A stretch of 64,000 nt of DNA from Drosophila persimilis (taxonomy: Eukaryota; Arthropoda; Insecta; Diptera; Drosophilidae), in assembly GCF_003286085.1 (NCBI RefSeq), contig NW_020825366.1:434001-498000 (forward strand), given 5' to 3'. A program made the translations under genes and the position numbers. The notes beneath the pieces are model-generated. The model worked only from the letters and a program-made list of their open reading frames with translations. It did not search any database and was not told the DNA's origin. Position 1 is the first letter of the stretch. Every line of letters begins with the position of its first letter. Of this stretch, positions 11,195-22,523 are shown piece by piece.

Positions 11195-14100
11195 TCATTC
11201 TTCTTGTAGTAGTCCTAATTTGTTCCGCAGTTCCGCAAATCTTCCAGCAGTTAGTGGCTTCGTGAAGATGTCAGCAAGTTGGTTGTCTGTATTAATATAC
11301 TCAAGAGAAATCTCATTAGTTTCTATCTGTTCTCTTGAAAAATGATATTTTATATCAATATGCTTTTCTCTTTTATGACATGAGGGATTATTTGCAATGC
11401 TAATACAGCCTTGGTTGTCTTCATAAATTTTAATGGGTCTGTCGAGTTTAAGATTAATACTATTTAGAAGAGACTTTAGCCATAAAGCTTCTCTTACAGC
11501 TTCAAATAGGGCCATATATTCAGCTTCAGTTGATGAAGCTGCCACTGAATTCTGTCTTTTTGTATTCCAACAAATTAAATTGGAATCGAACATTTTAAAC
11601 AAATAACCCGTTGTACTTTTTCTATCAATCTCATTACTACCCCAATCGGAGTCTACATAGCCAACTAATGTATTTTCAAATGATGTATTCTTTTTAAATA
11701 TAAGCTTCATATCAATAGTTCCCTTTAAATATCTAATAACCCTTTTTAAACATTGCCATAACTCAGCATTGTTCTTGCTACTATATCTACTCAAGATATT
11801 TACAGCGGTAGCTAAATCTGGTCGTGTACACAGCATTATGTACATTAAACAGCCAATAAGGTTACGACATGGAGCATTGCAGTCTTCATCTGAGTTAAGT
11901 AACTCATAATTTAGTTTATTTAGTAATGGAGTACTGACTGAATTGCAACTATCCATGTTAAATTTATTTAAAATTCTTTTTACATATGCAGCTTGACTCA
12001 AATATATTTTGGCTTCAAACATTTCTACTCTGATACCGATAAAATGTTTTATCTCATTTAAGTCAGTCATTCTAAATCTTTCGCTTAAATAATTTTTGAA
12101 ATTATTCATTCTATCCATATCCCTTGTCGCTATTACTACATCATCAACATATAATAATACATATATGTTTTTCTTTATGTCACCTCTATCAAGAATATAT
12201 ATGCAACGATCCACGGGAGAGTTTACAAAATCGAATCCTTTCAATGCTTGCTCAAATACTTGAAACCAGCATCTAGCTGCTTGTTTGAGCCCATAAATGG
12301 CTTTGTTCAGTTTGCATACATGCCCAGCACCGCATAATACGCCCTGAGGAGGCCGCATATATATCTCCTCACTTAATGTACCATTGAGGAAAGCTGTTTT
12401 AACATCCATCTGATGGACTTTCAAATTAAATTGGACTGCCAATGATAGTACGAACCTAAAACTGGCAATTCTAGCAACGGGAGCAAATGTTTCTTCATAG
12501 TCTACTTGGTACTTTTGAGTAAATCCTCTTGCAACCAGTCTAGCTTTGTATTTTATTGGGACTCCTAGTTCATTATATTTAATGGAAAATACCCATCTAC
12601 TGTCTACAATATTTTTGTTTTCTAGCTTCTTTATAATTGTCCAGGTGTTATTAATTTCATGGGCATTTAACTCTGTATATATTGCCTCCTCCCAATCAGA
12701 TTTATCATTCCTAAAATTTATTTCATCAAAAGAATTTGGAACTTCATCAAACATTATATGGGCATTTAATATAAATTTGTTAAAGCTTTTATCATGTTCT
12801 TTATAAGAAACCTTCGGCTTAGACTTTAACCTCGCACTTTTTCTACTAATTATATTAGTATCCTTATTTTCTTCACGACAATTATCTGGCTGATCAGCTT
12901 TTTCACAATCCTTACTCTCATTCGGGATATATAATTCCTTACTATCATTCAGGAAATCAGTTTTTCTTTTCCTACTTTCATTCGGAAAATTCTGCTTTTC
13001 GCATTCCTTACTTTCATTCAGGATTTCACATTCCGTACTTTCATTCGGGAAATTAAACTGATCACATTCCTTACTCTCATTCAGGATTCCACATTCCGTA
13101 CTATCATTCGGGAGATAAAACTGATCACATTCCTTACTCTCATTCAGGATTCCACATTCCGTACTATCATTCGGGAAATTAAGCTGATCAGATTCCTTAC
13201 TCTCATTCAGGAATTCTTGTTGACTTCTTTCCTTACTCTCTTTCGGGAAATCTGTTTCAAATTTTACTTCTCTAGAATAAAGCATATTAGTCTCGTCTAC
13301 GACAACATCTCTTGCAACAATAACTTTTCCTTTAATGACATCCCACAATTTGAGTCCATTTTGTTCATACCCTATCAAGATAGCTTTGAATGATTTTTCA
13401 TCAAATTTACCTTTTTTAATTTTGTTGTGCACATACACGGTTGAACCGAACACTCTTAAAAATTTTAAATTGGGCTTTCTATTGTGCCACAGCTCATATG
13501 GGGTCATTTTACAATCACCAAGTGCTTTGCTTGGAATTCTGTTGATTAGATATGTTGCAGTTAGCACAGCTTCACCCCAAAAACTTTTGTCTAATTTTGC
13601 ACCATTTACCATAGCACGAGCTTTCTCTGTAATGGTTCTTATCATTCGCTCCGAAACACCATTCAACTGAGGTGTATGTGGCACTGTCAAATGATAACTT
13701 ATTCCTTTATTAACGCAGAACTCACGCATTTCACTCGACAAGTATTCTCTACCGTTGTCAATATACAAATTGACAATCTTGAAATTAAAATGAGCCTCGC
13801 TCTTTGCTACAAAATCTTTAAATACATTGAATACATCTGATTTATATTTTAACAAATAGGTTACACAATAATGTGTAAATTGATCTACGAAGATCACAAA
13901 ATAATTTTTATCGTCTAGTGTAACTGGTTTAATGGGGCCACATACATCTGAATGTATTACAAACAAGGGTCGTTTTATATAACTTTTATCTTTAGATTGC
14001 TTAAATGGCAACCTAGCCTGTTTCCCATTTAAACATGACTCACAAACTTCATCTGATATTTTTAAATTAACAAGAAGATTACTATCATTAAATAAATTAT

Positions 14101-15393
14101 TATTCTTTATTTCAAGCAATTTTGCATTGCTTATATGCCCCAACCTCTCATGCCATAATCGATAATTATTTTTGTTCCTAGCATCTACACTGTATGCTTG
14201 GAATTTGACTACAGGTATATCCAACATACCTGTATGTTTAACAACACTTACTCCATTTTTTGATATGGAGACACCACCACAGTCAAACTTAATTGACATC
14301 CCTGCCTGTTGCAGACGCTTGACAGACATGAGGTTTCCTGCTGCCTCCTTGCAGTAGAGCACATCCTCCAGTGTGATATTGTGTCCATTGTGCAGCCGCA
14401 CAATTCCACGCTTAGTGGCATATAAAAACTCGCCTTCTTTTGCCACAGCGATTTTAATTGGCTGCTCCAGTTCGATGCAATCGGCGTACAGCGAGTCATC
14501 ATTGATCAAATGATCCGTTGCACCAGAATCGAGTATAAAACCGAGTTCATTATTTATCTGATCACTCTTTTTCATTTTCCGCATCATAAATGCGAACCCG
14601 TGGCCCGATGCTGCAAGCTGAGCTTGTTTATTATGTTTATAATTTTCTTTGTTTTGATTTAACCTTATAAACTGGTAACAGTCTTTTTTCATGTGCCCTT
14701 CTTTGCCACAGTGATGGCATTTAATATTACTTCTAGCTTTTCCCTTAAATAATATCTTTTGCCGTGTGTTTCTAGATCCAAACGTTTTACGATTATTAAA
14801 ATTGTTATTATTTCTTACAACTGCCTTCATGACTTTACTACTTGTATCAGTACTTTCATTTCTTAATTTGGTCTCGTAGTCGAACAATTTATTTTTTACA
14901 AACGCTAATGATAGAGTTTCATCTGACAAAGTTTCGATTGCCGTGATGACACCATTATAGGTTGAAGGTAGAGTCTGCAGCAAATGTGCCACTTTGTCCA
15001 TCTCATCCATTTTAGCGCCCGCCCCTAACAACTCACTCACTGTTTCATTAAAAGTAACAAAATGACTCGAAAGTGTCATTCACTTGAGAGTTTGAGTGTT
15101 GTTAAACGTTTATTAAACGTTCTACGCTCATATATGGCGTCTAAATTCTTCAGAATATCACGTGCCGAAATGTCGCCTGCCGCGAAGTTTAGAAATGCGT
15201 CGCCTAAATATTGAATTAAAATGCTCTTTGCACATCGCTCTGCCTTTTTCCAATTATCATCTACTTCGTTAGGCATTATGTTATCGACTACTTGGAGCAC
15301 ATCTAATTCAGCAAACAAAGCTCTGATTCTAAATTTCCATATAGAATATTTCTCGCCACAAAAAGGCTTAATATGTTGCTTATTTCTTTCCAT
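11195..15393 (-). pseudogene. copia-like Gag-Pol polyprotein, one frameshift
   Basis: The ORF starts at ATG 15393 with 105 codons of copia-type Gag, then hits TGA at 15078-15076. The remaining 1294 codons are open from ATG 15079, so the break is a one-base frameshift. In the downstream ORF: CCHC knuckle at residues 121-134, protease LDSGATDH near 184, integrase with the HHCC finger and D/D/E region, RT with YVDD, RNase H with DSDW near the C-terminus. The Gag segment just before the break also appears shorter than in copia. Close overall similarity to D. melanogaster copia is recognised from memory. The product would assemble virus-like particles and copy the element RNA. Only this break disrupts the frame, so it is a young near-intact copy. 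Confidence 0.93.
12885..13260 (-). repeat. Degenerate ~60-bp repeats in the copia-like polyprotein linker
   Basis: Between integrase and RT the protein repeats motifs of the type NESKEC and NDSTEC about eight times, encoded by imperfect tandem DNA repeats. They keep the reading frame. Copia itself has a comparable acidic repeat here. Confidence 0.8.
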
Positions 15394-15512
15394 TTTCTAT
15401 GTATGTATATATTATACACACACACACTACAAAAAAAAAAAAACTACTCAAGAACGCACGCGGAACTAATTTCACAACTATTTGTTATTAATTTAATTTA
15501 TTTATATTGGCG

Positions 15513-15530
15513 TGGACTGGGCCCATAACC
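15513..15530 (-). other. Primer binding site of copia-like element
   Basis: Starts GGTTATGGGCCCAGTCC on the element strand, immediately after the 5' LTR. Copia uses a site of this kind that pairs with an internal part of initiator Met tRNA. Confidence 0.85.
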
Positions 15531-15779
15531 TATTGGTAGACTAGCTATGACAATTAGTAAACGGAAGACAGTACCAAGTTATGTTTTTCTTTAAAGATTA
15601 TTTATGTATTTCTTGATTACTTTTTCTGCAACACCGGTCCACACACTTGAGATGACAAAAAAAAAAGAGAGGGTCGACACTTCAAGTGTGACCAGACTAA
15701 CTTATAATAATAATACCTAACATATCGATAATATTATTTAATGTTATTATTTGAATGTGGGAATAGGCGTATTCCAACA
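15531..15779 (-). repeat. 5' LTR of copia-like element
   Basis: 249 bp; promoter-bearing LTR at the right end because the element is on the minus strand. Flanked by the CGCCA duplication. Confidence 0.95.
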
Positions 15780-15861
15780 CGCCAACACCAACACAAACGC
15801 CCCAGCCAATGCAGAGCGCCGACGCCACAGTCACCCAGTGAGTGAGTACCCAGCCATTCCC

Positions 15862-16607
15862 ATGGCCGACATATCCACGGCCACAGCCACTCCCCCCTCG
15901 AGCCCCATCAAAACAGCAGCGCCAATACCAAAAATACCAATTGCAAGTCCCGCAACCCCGCCAAATTCCAAAAACCCGCCAAACAAAAAGGGAAAGGCCG
16001 ATAGGACGCCGCTCTCGCTGCCGCTTTTGCCGCCTCTCACGCTCTCGAACATTCAAAACCGTTCGAGAGTAACGGGAGAGGGAGAAGTCGGAGGAGAGCT
16101 GGCAAGCCGACGCGCAGGAGCAGAGCGCCAAAACGGCCAACGGGCAGCCACACACACACACACGAACGGATCGAACCTGTTGCGTGTCGAACTTGGTTCG
16201 AGTTCGAGCAACGGGTCGATCCAAGCCATAGCCCAGCCAGCACCTACACAAAGACAAACAGCAACAACTACACAACCACAATCACAGCCAATCCCACCAA
16301 CACCGAAACGACGCCGCGCCCTCATCGACAGTGAGAGCGACGATGAGGAGGGTGAGAGGAAGCAGGCCAGAAGACGGGGCCGCCATCAGCAGCAGCGGCA
16401 GCAAACACAACACACAAAGACAAACACCAACAACGTCACCGCCACTAACACCAGCACCATCGCCATAACCAACACCAACACAACTACTGCCACTCCCAAT
16501 ACACACACCCTTGCCATTGCCAATGACATCCGGCACGGCGAGTTCGGGCATCAGCCTGTGGAGGACAGAGGATTGAGGATCCTCATCCGAGGTCTTCCCC
16601 ATTCCAC
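15862..16607 (+). CDS. gag: Gag of unit C, N-terminal part (interrupted)
   Basis: Residues 1-248 of the unit C Gag, from the conserved ATG 15862 to the 412-like insertion. It is shorter than A and B because it lacks part of the H/Q-rich and NT-rich stretch. The C-terminal part resumes in the same frame at 51125; together they give ~614 codons without a stop. In the present genome the gene is broken by 34.5 kb of insertion. Confidence 0.75.
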
Positions 16608-16865
16608 TGTAAATCGATGTTCAATCCGTTTTTCTGGATCGTTGGGGCTCAACCCTCCGATCTCTTTTATTGTCGTTTATGTTCTCAATTTTACAATTGT
16701 GTTTTGGGCTTTTGTAAGCCAAAAGCCGCGGAGCTGCGCTGCCAGTGACGCCGGCAGCGGAGCGGCAGAACTATGTGTTCTTATCTCTTATATGTTAGTA
16801 TGTATATGTGTGAATATGCTCAGCGCTGTTGTCAGCGAGAGCGCGAGGGAAGATATATGTGTGTA
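16608..16865 (-). repeat. 3' LTR of 412-like element, outer part
   Basis: Matches 50645-50902 of the 5' LTR. Interrupted after TGTA by the gypsy-type element and resumes at 22048. Confidence 0.95.
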
Positions 16866-17397
16866 AGTTAACGTACCCAATTCCATTGAGCTCTTATACG
16901 AGTTGTAAACAATCTTTGGTTTTCCAAAACGAAAACAATTTCAATCTTGGGCCTCCGCCTAATTGATTTCTAAGATGTACAATCTCAAGCGCCCCCGCCG
17001 CAATCCCAATCTTTGACACTCGCCTAAATGGAAAACCAATGTTTGCCCACACCCGGCTTCTCATAAACAATCTCACTCCCGGCTTTCTGCAGATCCTGCA
17101 CTTTAGGCCTTTTACAGTTCTCTCTTTGGTTGACGAAATCCAATACTCGGGATGGCGAAATCAATTGAAATGTTTATAGAAAAACGATTCCCGAAAGGGA
17201 TCAACGATGCAAAGATCAGAAAGTTCAAATCAGTCTTGATCCAGCAGCGACACCGCAAAGTCTAGCTAAATATTAAGATCGCGCAATCCCTTGGCCCGGA
17301 ATTCCTTTGTGACCCTCTACTTAAATCTATATCAGTGAAGTTCGAAGTAAAATAAAAACTTTTTAAAAACACAATCCGCTACCGCAGTTGTTTAATT
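16866..17397 (+). repeat. 5' LTR of gypsy-type element
   Basis: 532 bp, apparently identical to 21512-22043. Confidence 0.95.
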
Positions 17398-17414
17398 GGC
17401 GCCCAACGTGGGGC
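17397..17414 (+). other. Primer binding site (tRNA-Lys type) of gypsy-type element
   Basis: TGGCGCCCAACGTGGGGC abuts the LTR end, complementary to the 3' end of tRNA-Lys as in gypsy. Confidence 0.85.
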
Positions 17415-17995
17415 GACGTTGTCTAAAAAAACCGAATGATAAAAGTGTTGCGTCGTGCCGAAACCCGAAGGACAATTAATTAATGGAATAAATCCTTCAA
17501 ATTTAAAAACGCGGAGTGACTGTGTGATATAAGATAAAAAAAAGTGAGATAAAAAGGAAACAAACCGGAGCTTAGGGAGTGCAAAAATAAATACAAATAC
17601 AAATACAAATACAAATACAAATAAAATGCAAAATACAAATAAAACAAAAAGCTAATCAGGGCAATTCGTAAATACAAAAAAAACCAAAGAAACCCAAAGT
17701 TTTTAAAAAACAAAACCAACAAAACCGACAAAACCAAAATACAAAGAAAGTGAAACGATCAGCGAAGCCAAAGAAGGAAGACCCCCAGAAGACCCAGTCA
17801 AACAAATTCAGTCAAAGAAATTTAAGAAGGAAGACCCGTTCGAAGACCTGTCCGACAAATCAAGAAGGAAGAACCGTTCGAAGATCTGCCAAACTAAGAA
17901 GGACGACCCCTACCGGATATTTCGTGAGCAAGAGTTGCATTAATAAATATATAAGTTCAATTAGGTTATATAAGATTATAAAAACTAACATATAA
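17415..17995 (+). other. Leader of gypsy-type element
   Basis: A-rich leader. Contains about five AAATAC hexamers (17586-17625) and imperfect GAAGGAAGACC repeats (17773-17910). An 81-codon ORF at 17750-17995 is basic with no recognised domain and is not called as a gene. Confidence 0.55.
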
Positions 17996-18481
17996 GAAAA
18001 ATTAAAAGTGGATCAGCTAACTTTAGATTTTGAAAAACTAAAAATGATTAACTCTCAAGCAAGGACCGATCTCACAGCAGATCTGGTCAAACAATTGATA
18101 GCACTTCAAATTTCACAAGTACAAGAGCAAATTGTAAATTTAAAACAACAAATAGAAACTAAATCCGATCAGGTATCAGATTATCAGGCAGAAACAATAG
18201 ACGAATCGATACAAATCCGGAACCGACAGAACAGCAATCAATTCAGGGGAAATAATAACAATAGAAATTATCGGGAGAATACTAACGGTTATTATAGGAG
18301 AAATAATAACAATTATAGCCAAGCCCAGCATTTTAGGGCAAACGTAGTACCGAATAATCAGTCTAACGACAATCAAGCGCAGAATCGAAAGCCAAACGAA
18401 ATGTCGGAACAACCGGCTAATAAAGCAATGAGGATAAATAACATTGAGGAGGATCATTTTTTAGATCAGCCCCCGAAGTAG
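17996..18481 (+). pseudogene. gag: gypsy-type Gag, C-terminal remnant
   Basis: About 160 codons against the ~450 usual for gypsy Gag. A Q-rich helical stretch is followed by an N/R-rich tail. No ATG precedes the open frame (a TAA lies at 17993-17995); the first internal ATG is 18044, so the capsid-coding 5' part is deleted. The normal end is kept, including the frameshift site just before the TAG at 18479-18481. It could not form a capsid. Confidence 0.75.
18457..18463 (+). promoter_or_regulatory. -1 frameshift heptamer, gypsy-type gag-pol
   Basis: T TTT TTA lies in the correct phase of the gag frame (codons TTT at 18458 and TTA at 18461), 15 bases before the gag stop. The pol frame is -1 relative to gag and open through this site. 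Confidence 0.75.
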
Positions 18482-18489
18482 GTCTGCCC

Positions 18490-20366
18490 TACCTAAAAAG
18501 AGTAGACAAAAAAATAAACAGAGAATTAAAAGTTTTGATAGATACGGGAGCAACTTCCTGTTATATAAAAAAAGGAATTTACGACAATAAAAAAGAATTA
18601 CCAATTTATAAGAAAGTTGCTACAGTGAATGGGTTTTCAATAATTAAATATTTCCATAATATAACAATTTTCAACACAAAGCAAGTGTTTTATGAAATAG
18701 ATGGAATGGAGGCAGATTTACTAATAGGATTTAACCTATTAAAGAAAATCGGAGCGGTTATTAATACAGGAAAGGGGACTTTAAGTTATAAAGACAATGA
18801 GGAGAAACTAATATATGACGAGGTCCTTTCTTTAAACAAATTAACCTTTATAGAAGGAAAAACCATCCTTCCGTTGAAGGAATATATAATAAAAAAATAT
18901 TTTGAAGAAGAAAAAGAAATGAAAAGCGATTCAGTAAAGGTAGAAGGAAGTTTATATAGCTTGGGATCAAAAAATCCTGAGCACGCCGACGAAGAATTAT
19001 CCGTCAATAGTTTGGGATTCAAATATCCTGAACCCGCCGTCGTTGAATTATCCGACATCCAAAGTTTTAATAGTTTGGGATTAAAATATCCTGAGCACGC
19101 CGTCGTTGAATTATCCGACACTAAAAGTTCGAATAGTTTGGGATTAAAGAATCCTGAACACGCCGTCGTTGAATTATCCGACAATGAACAATTTAAAAGT
19201 TTGGGATGCAAAAATCCTGAACGCGCCGTCGTAGAAATATCCGACATTCAAAATTATGCAAATTCTGAATTGAAAAAAATGAAATTGTATAACACAATAA
19301 CCTACAAAGAGGACAATTTAGAAAATCTCAGAGAGAAAATGGTATCTATCATCGAAGAAGACCATGCCAATATAAATTTACAGTTACCGTTCAGAACGGA
19401 TATAAAAGGAGAGATTAACACTGAACACGATAGACCGGTATATGGCAAGCAGTATCCATACGCTTATTCGGTTAACGATTTCGTTAATAACGAAATAAGT
19501 AAAATGTTAGATCAAGGTATAATCAGACCTAGTAAAAGCCCATATAATTCACCGGTAATAGTAGTACCAAAGAAGGGAGTAAATAAGGACGGAACTCCTA
19601 AGCATAGATTAGTAATAGACTTTAAGAAACTTAATGAAAACACTATACCGGATAGATACCCTATGCAAGATACTTCAGTAATCCTTGCCAATTTAGGTAA
19701 AGCGAAATATTTCTCGGCCATTGATTTAGAGTCAGGTTTCTATCAGATTTTAATGAGGGAATCAGATATTGAAAAAACATCTTTTTCCATAAATAACGGC
19801 AAATATGAATTTCTAAGAATGCCTATGGGATTGACGAACGCTCCCAGAATTTTCCAAAGGGCAATGGACGATATACTTAGAGAACAAGTTGGGAAAACTT
19901 GTCACGTTTATATGGACGATATAATAATATTTTCAAAAACTATAGAACAACATTATAAAGATCTAATTCATATAATTCAGATATTGCAAAACGCTAACAT
20001 GAAAATTTCACTAGAAAAGTCTAAATTCTTTCAATTGGAAACCAAATTTCTGGGATACATTGTTTCCCAAAATATCATTAAAACAGATCCAGACAAAATC
20101 TCCACAATACAAAACTATCCAATTCCTAAAAATATCAGAGAGCTACGTAGCTTCTTAGGACTAACAGGGTATTACAGAAAATTTGTCCGAAATTATGCCA
20201 CAATTGCCAAACCTTTAACAAAATATCTGAGCGGAGTAAATGGGAAAGTTTCACGAAGGGCATCCAAGAAAACATTAATACAGCTGGATGAACCAGCAAT
20301 TGGAGCATTTAATAATTTAAAGGACAGTTTAATAGCACATATTGAATTAGTTCCAAAACGGAAAGA
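18490..20366 (+). pseudogene. pol: gypsy-type Pol: protease and RT, RNase H/integrase deleted
   Basis: Pol frame entered by -1 frameshift. Protease IDTGATS at ~18538; an acidic repeat linker at 18955-19255; RT with conserved fingers/palm motifs and VYMDD at ~19909-19923; then the connection region (FLGLTGYYRKF). Around 20350 the sequence jumps to env-like residues (WKWIAG), so RNase H and the entire integrase are absent. The deletion is in frame and creates a Pol-Env fusion ORF that ends at TAG 20521-20523. RT could still be made, but no integration function remains. Confidence 0.85.
18955..19255 (+). repeat. ~63-bp in-frame repeats in gypsy-type Pol
   Basis: Five imperfect copies of a ~21-residue unit with the core PEHAVVELSD separate protease from RT. 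The copies keep phase, so they act as a protein-level linker. Confidence 0.85.
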
Positions 20367-21501
20367 AAGGGGAATAAATGAATTAGGTACCATTTGGAAA
20401 TGGATAGCAGGCAGCCCTGATCATGACGACTTTTTGAAAATACAAAATAAAGTAAATGAATTAACTGAAAATAATAATAAACAATTTGTAATAAATTCCA
20501 AATTTTTCAAAGAAATTGAATAGCTATCAAATTCATTAAAAAATGTCATCTTCAATGAAGAAACGATACTGAGAAAGCATCGTTTAAAATTAATAACTTT
20601 TGACCTACTAAATTTAGTTGATACCATAACCCTCTTAAAAGTAAACATTTTCAATACAAAAATTTTAAATAAAAACGAAATAGAGGACATTTATAAGCAT
20701 GAAAAACATAATGTTGAACTGTCTGATCTGTTGGACATTGCAACGGTTAAAATAATTCGAAATGCAGATTTAATAATCATTTACATAAAATATCCTCAAA
20801 TTAAAGATATTTGCAAGTTTTACCATGCAAGAGCCATCTCACAAAATGATGGAATGTTAGTTATAAGTGAAAAAGTTTGTGAATGTAAGGAGAAATACTA
20901 TTTAATGAATAATTTTAAAAGTGAAACTTTTAACAATTACGCACAAATAAATTTAAAGAGTACCTGTTTCACCAATTTACTTAATGGCTTTAAAGCCAAC
21001 TGCACTAAAAAAAGGGAAAAAAACAAAGAAATAGACATCATTCAGGATGGTGCCATATTAGTTTCAGGCAAAAATATCGTAGACAATACTACTTTGTTAG
21101 GATCGTATCTCCTTATATTCAACAACACAATTGTAATAAATAATAAAACCCACATAAATGATAAGGGTAAAATTCTAAAATATATATCGCATCATAGATA
21201 TGGCGATTTTGAATTAGTTGATTATATACAATCGAATGATAAGCAATTTTCTTTTGATAATGTTAATATTTTAAATCCCCTTATAACATTAGGTAATACG
21301 GCCTTACCATTAACAACATTATTTTTAATCATTTTGATATTGTTAATGTTATTTTACTTCGGCTATAAATTAACCAAATTTGTACTTATTAAATCAATAA
21401 GAATACCGTCAGAAGAAATAGTGGAAAGCAACATTCAAATACTGTCAGAAGAAATTAGAGCTCTATCAGAACTTCAAAATGTATCGGGACGAAACATTTA
21501 A
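20351..21501 (+). pseudogene. env: gypsy-type Env, truncated and with one nonsense codon
   Basis: Errantivirus envelope glycoprotein remnant. The N-terminal surface domain including the signal peptide is lost in the deletion that fuses it to pol near 20350. One in-frame TAG at 20521-20523 interrupts it; the rest is open to 21501 in the same frame. Visible features are a Cys-rich stretch near 20880-21005, several N-x-T/S sites, a strong transmembrane segment at ~21307-21375 and a charged cytoplasmic tail. It is fully broken as an entry protein. Confidence 0.8.
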
Positions 21502-21511
21502 GAATGGGGGG
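21500..21511 (+). other. Polypurine tract of gypsy-type element
   Basis: AAGAATGGGGGG directly precedes the 3' LTR. Confidence 0.75.
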
Positions 21512-22043
21512 AGTTAACGTACCCAATTCCATTGAGCTCTTATACGAGTTGTAAACAATCTTTGGTTTTCCAAAACGAAAACAATTTCAATCTTGGGCCT
21601 CCGCCTAATTGATTTCTAAGATGTACAATCTCAAGCGCCCCCGCCGCAATCCCAATCTTTGACACTCGCCTAAATGGAAAACCAATGTTTGCCCACACCC
21701 GGCTTCTCATAAACAATCTCACTCCCGGCTTTCTGCAGATCCTGCACTTTAGGCCTTTTACAGTTCTCTCTTTGGTTGACGAAATCCAATACTCGGGATG
21801 GCGAAATCAATTGAAATGTTTATAGAAAAACGATTCCCGAAAGGGATCAACGATGCAAAGATCAGAAAGTTCAAATCAGTCTTGATCCAGCAGCGACACC
21901 GCAAAGTCTAGCTAAATATTAAGATCGCGCAATCCCTTGGCCCGGAATTCCTTTGTGACCCTCTACTTAAATCTATATCAGTGAAGTTCGAAGTAAAATA
22001 AAAACTTTTTAAAAACACAATCCGCTACCGCAGTTGTTTAATT
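21512..22043 (+). repeat. 3' LTR of gypsy-type element
   Basis: 532 bp, apparently identical to the 5' LTR; ends AATT before the TGTA duplication. Confidence 0.95.
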
Positions 22044-22047
22044 TGTA

Positions 22048-22275
22048 TGCATGTATATTAGTGCCGTCAAGTCATGGGAACATGCTGACGCTGCACTTGG
22101 GTCGCTCGAGGCATTCTTGAGTGAATCGTAATACGATCACCCAGAATGTCTGGGACTTTATTGTTACGTAAATACTGAAACAAAGTGTTACAGTGTGTAT
22201 TCTTTAAGTACCGTCGGTACAGTGGGTATTCGTAATAATGAATACTTTACTTTACTTTAATATGAGCATACTACA
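22048..22275 (-). repeat. 3' LTR of 412-like element, inner part
   Basis: Continues the LTR interrupted at 16865. It carries a 10-bp insertion near 22076 that the 5' LTR lacks. Confidence 0.95.
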
Positions 22276-22289
22276 TCTCCCTCCTTTTG
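22276..22289 (-). other. Polypurine tract of 412-like element
   Basis: CAAAAGGAGGGAGA on the element strand, adjacent to the 3' LTR. Confidence 0.75.
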
Positions 22290-22523
22290 AAAAATAACGT
22301 AATATAATGAAGTTATTTTATTTTTAGCTTTTACTATATATGTATACGAGTTATGTATTCTTAAAAAGACAATTTATATATATATATTTTTTTTTTCTTT
22401 TTAGTCAATTATTAGAATATTGAACTTTAATTAATATTGATAAAATTTAAAAGTTATTTGAATATAAATGCAGAGTAGTATATTTTTATGGTTTATATTT
22501 ATGTATGGCCATACTAAAAATGA
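22290..22523 (-). other. 3' untranslated stretch of 412-like element
   Basis: A/T-rich, no ORF; lies between the pol stop and the purine tract. Confidence 0.6.

Larger units (their letters stand above)
10617..15784 (-). mobile_element. copia-like: copia-family LTR retrotransposon
   Basis: Two 249-bp LTRs, a copia-type primer site, a purine tract and a Gag-Pol polyprotein in copia order (Gag, protease, integrase, RT, RNase H). The LTR begins TGTTGGAATA on the element strand, as in D. melanogaster copia. The 5-bp duplication CGCCA flanks it (10617-10621 and 15780-15784). LTRs differ at about two positions, indicating a fairly recent insertion. One frameshift in gag is the only obvious coding lesion. 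Confidence 0.95.
16862..22047 (+). mobile_element. gypsy-like: gypsy-type errantivirus, internally deleted
   Basis: Two 532-bp LTRs beginning AGTTAAC and ending AATT, flanked by the YRYR-type duplication TGTA (16862-16865, 22044-22047) typical of gypsy. A tRNA-Lys primer site, remnant gag, pol and env lie inside. The two LTRs look identical by eye, so it inserted recently, yet most of gag, the RNase H end and the integrase are missing. It cannot move by itself; it was probably copied with proteins supplied in trans, or lost sequence after insertion. Confidence 0.93.

Noticed and set aside
17750..17995. 81-codon basic ORF in the gypsy-type leader
   Set aside because: Composed of imperfect leader repeats; no similarity to Gag seen.
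18535..20523. Functional full gypsy Pol
   Set aside because: The ORF is long, but RNase H and integrase are absent and its C-terminus is env sequence.
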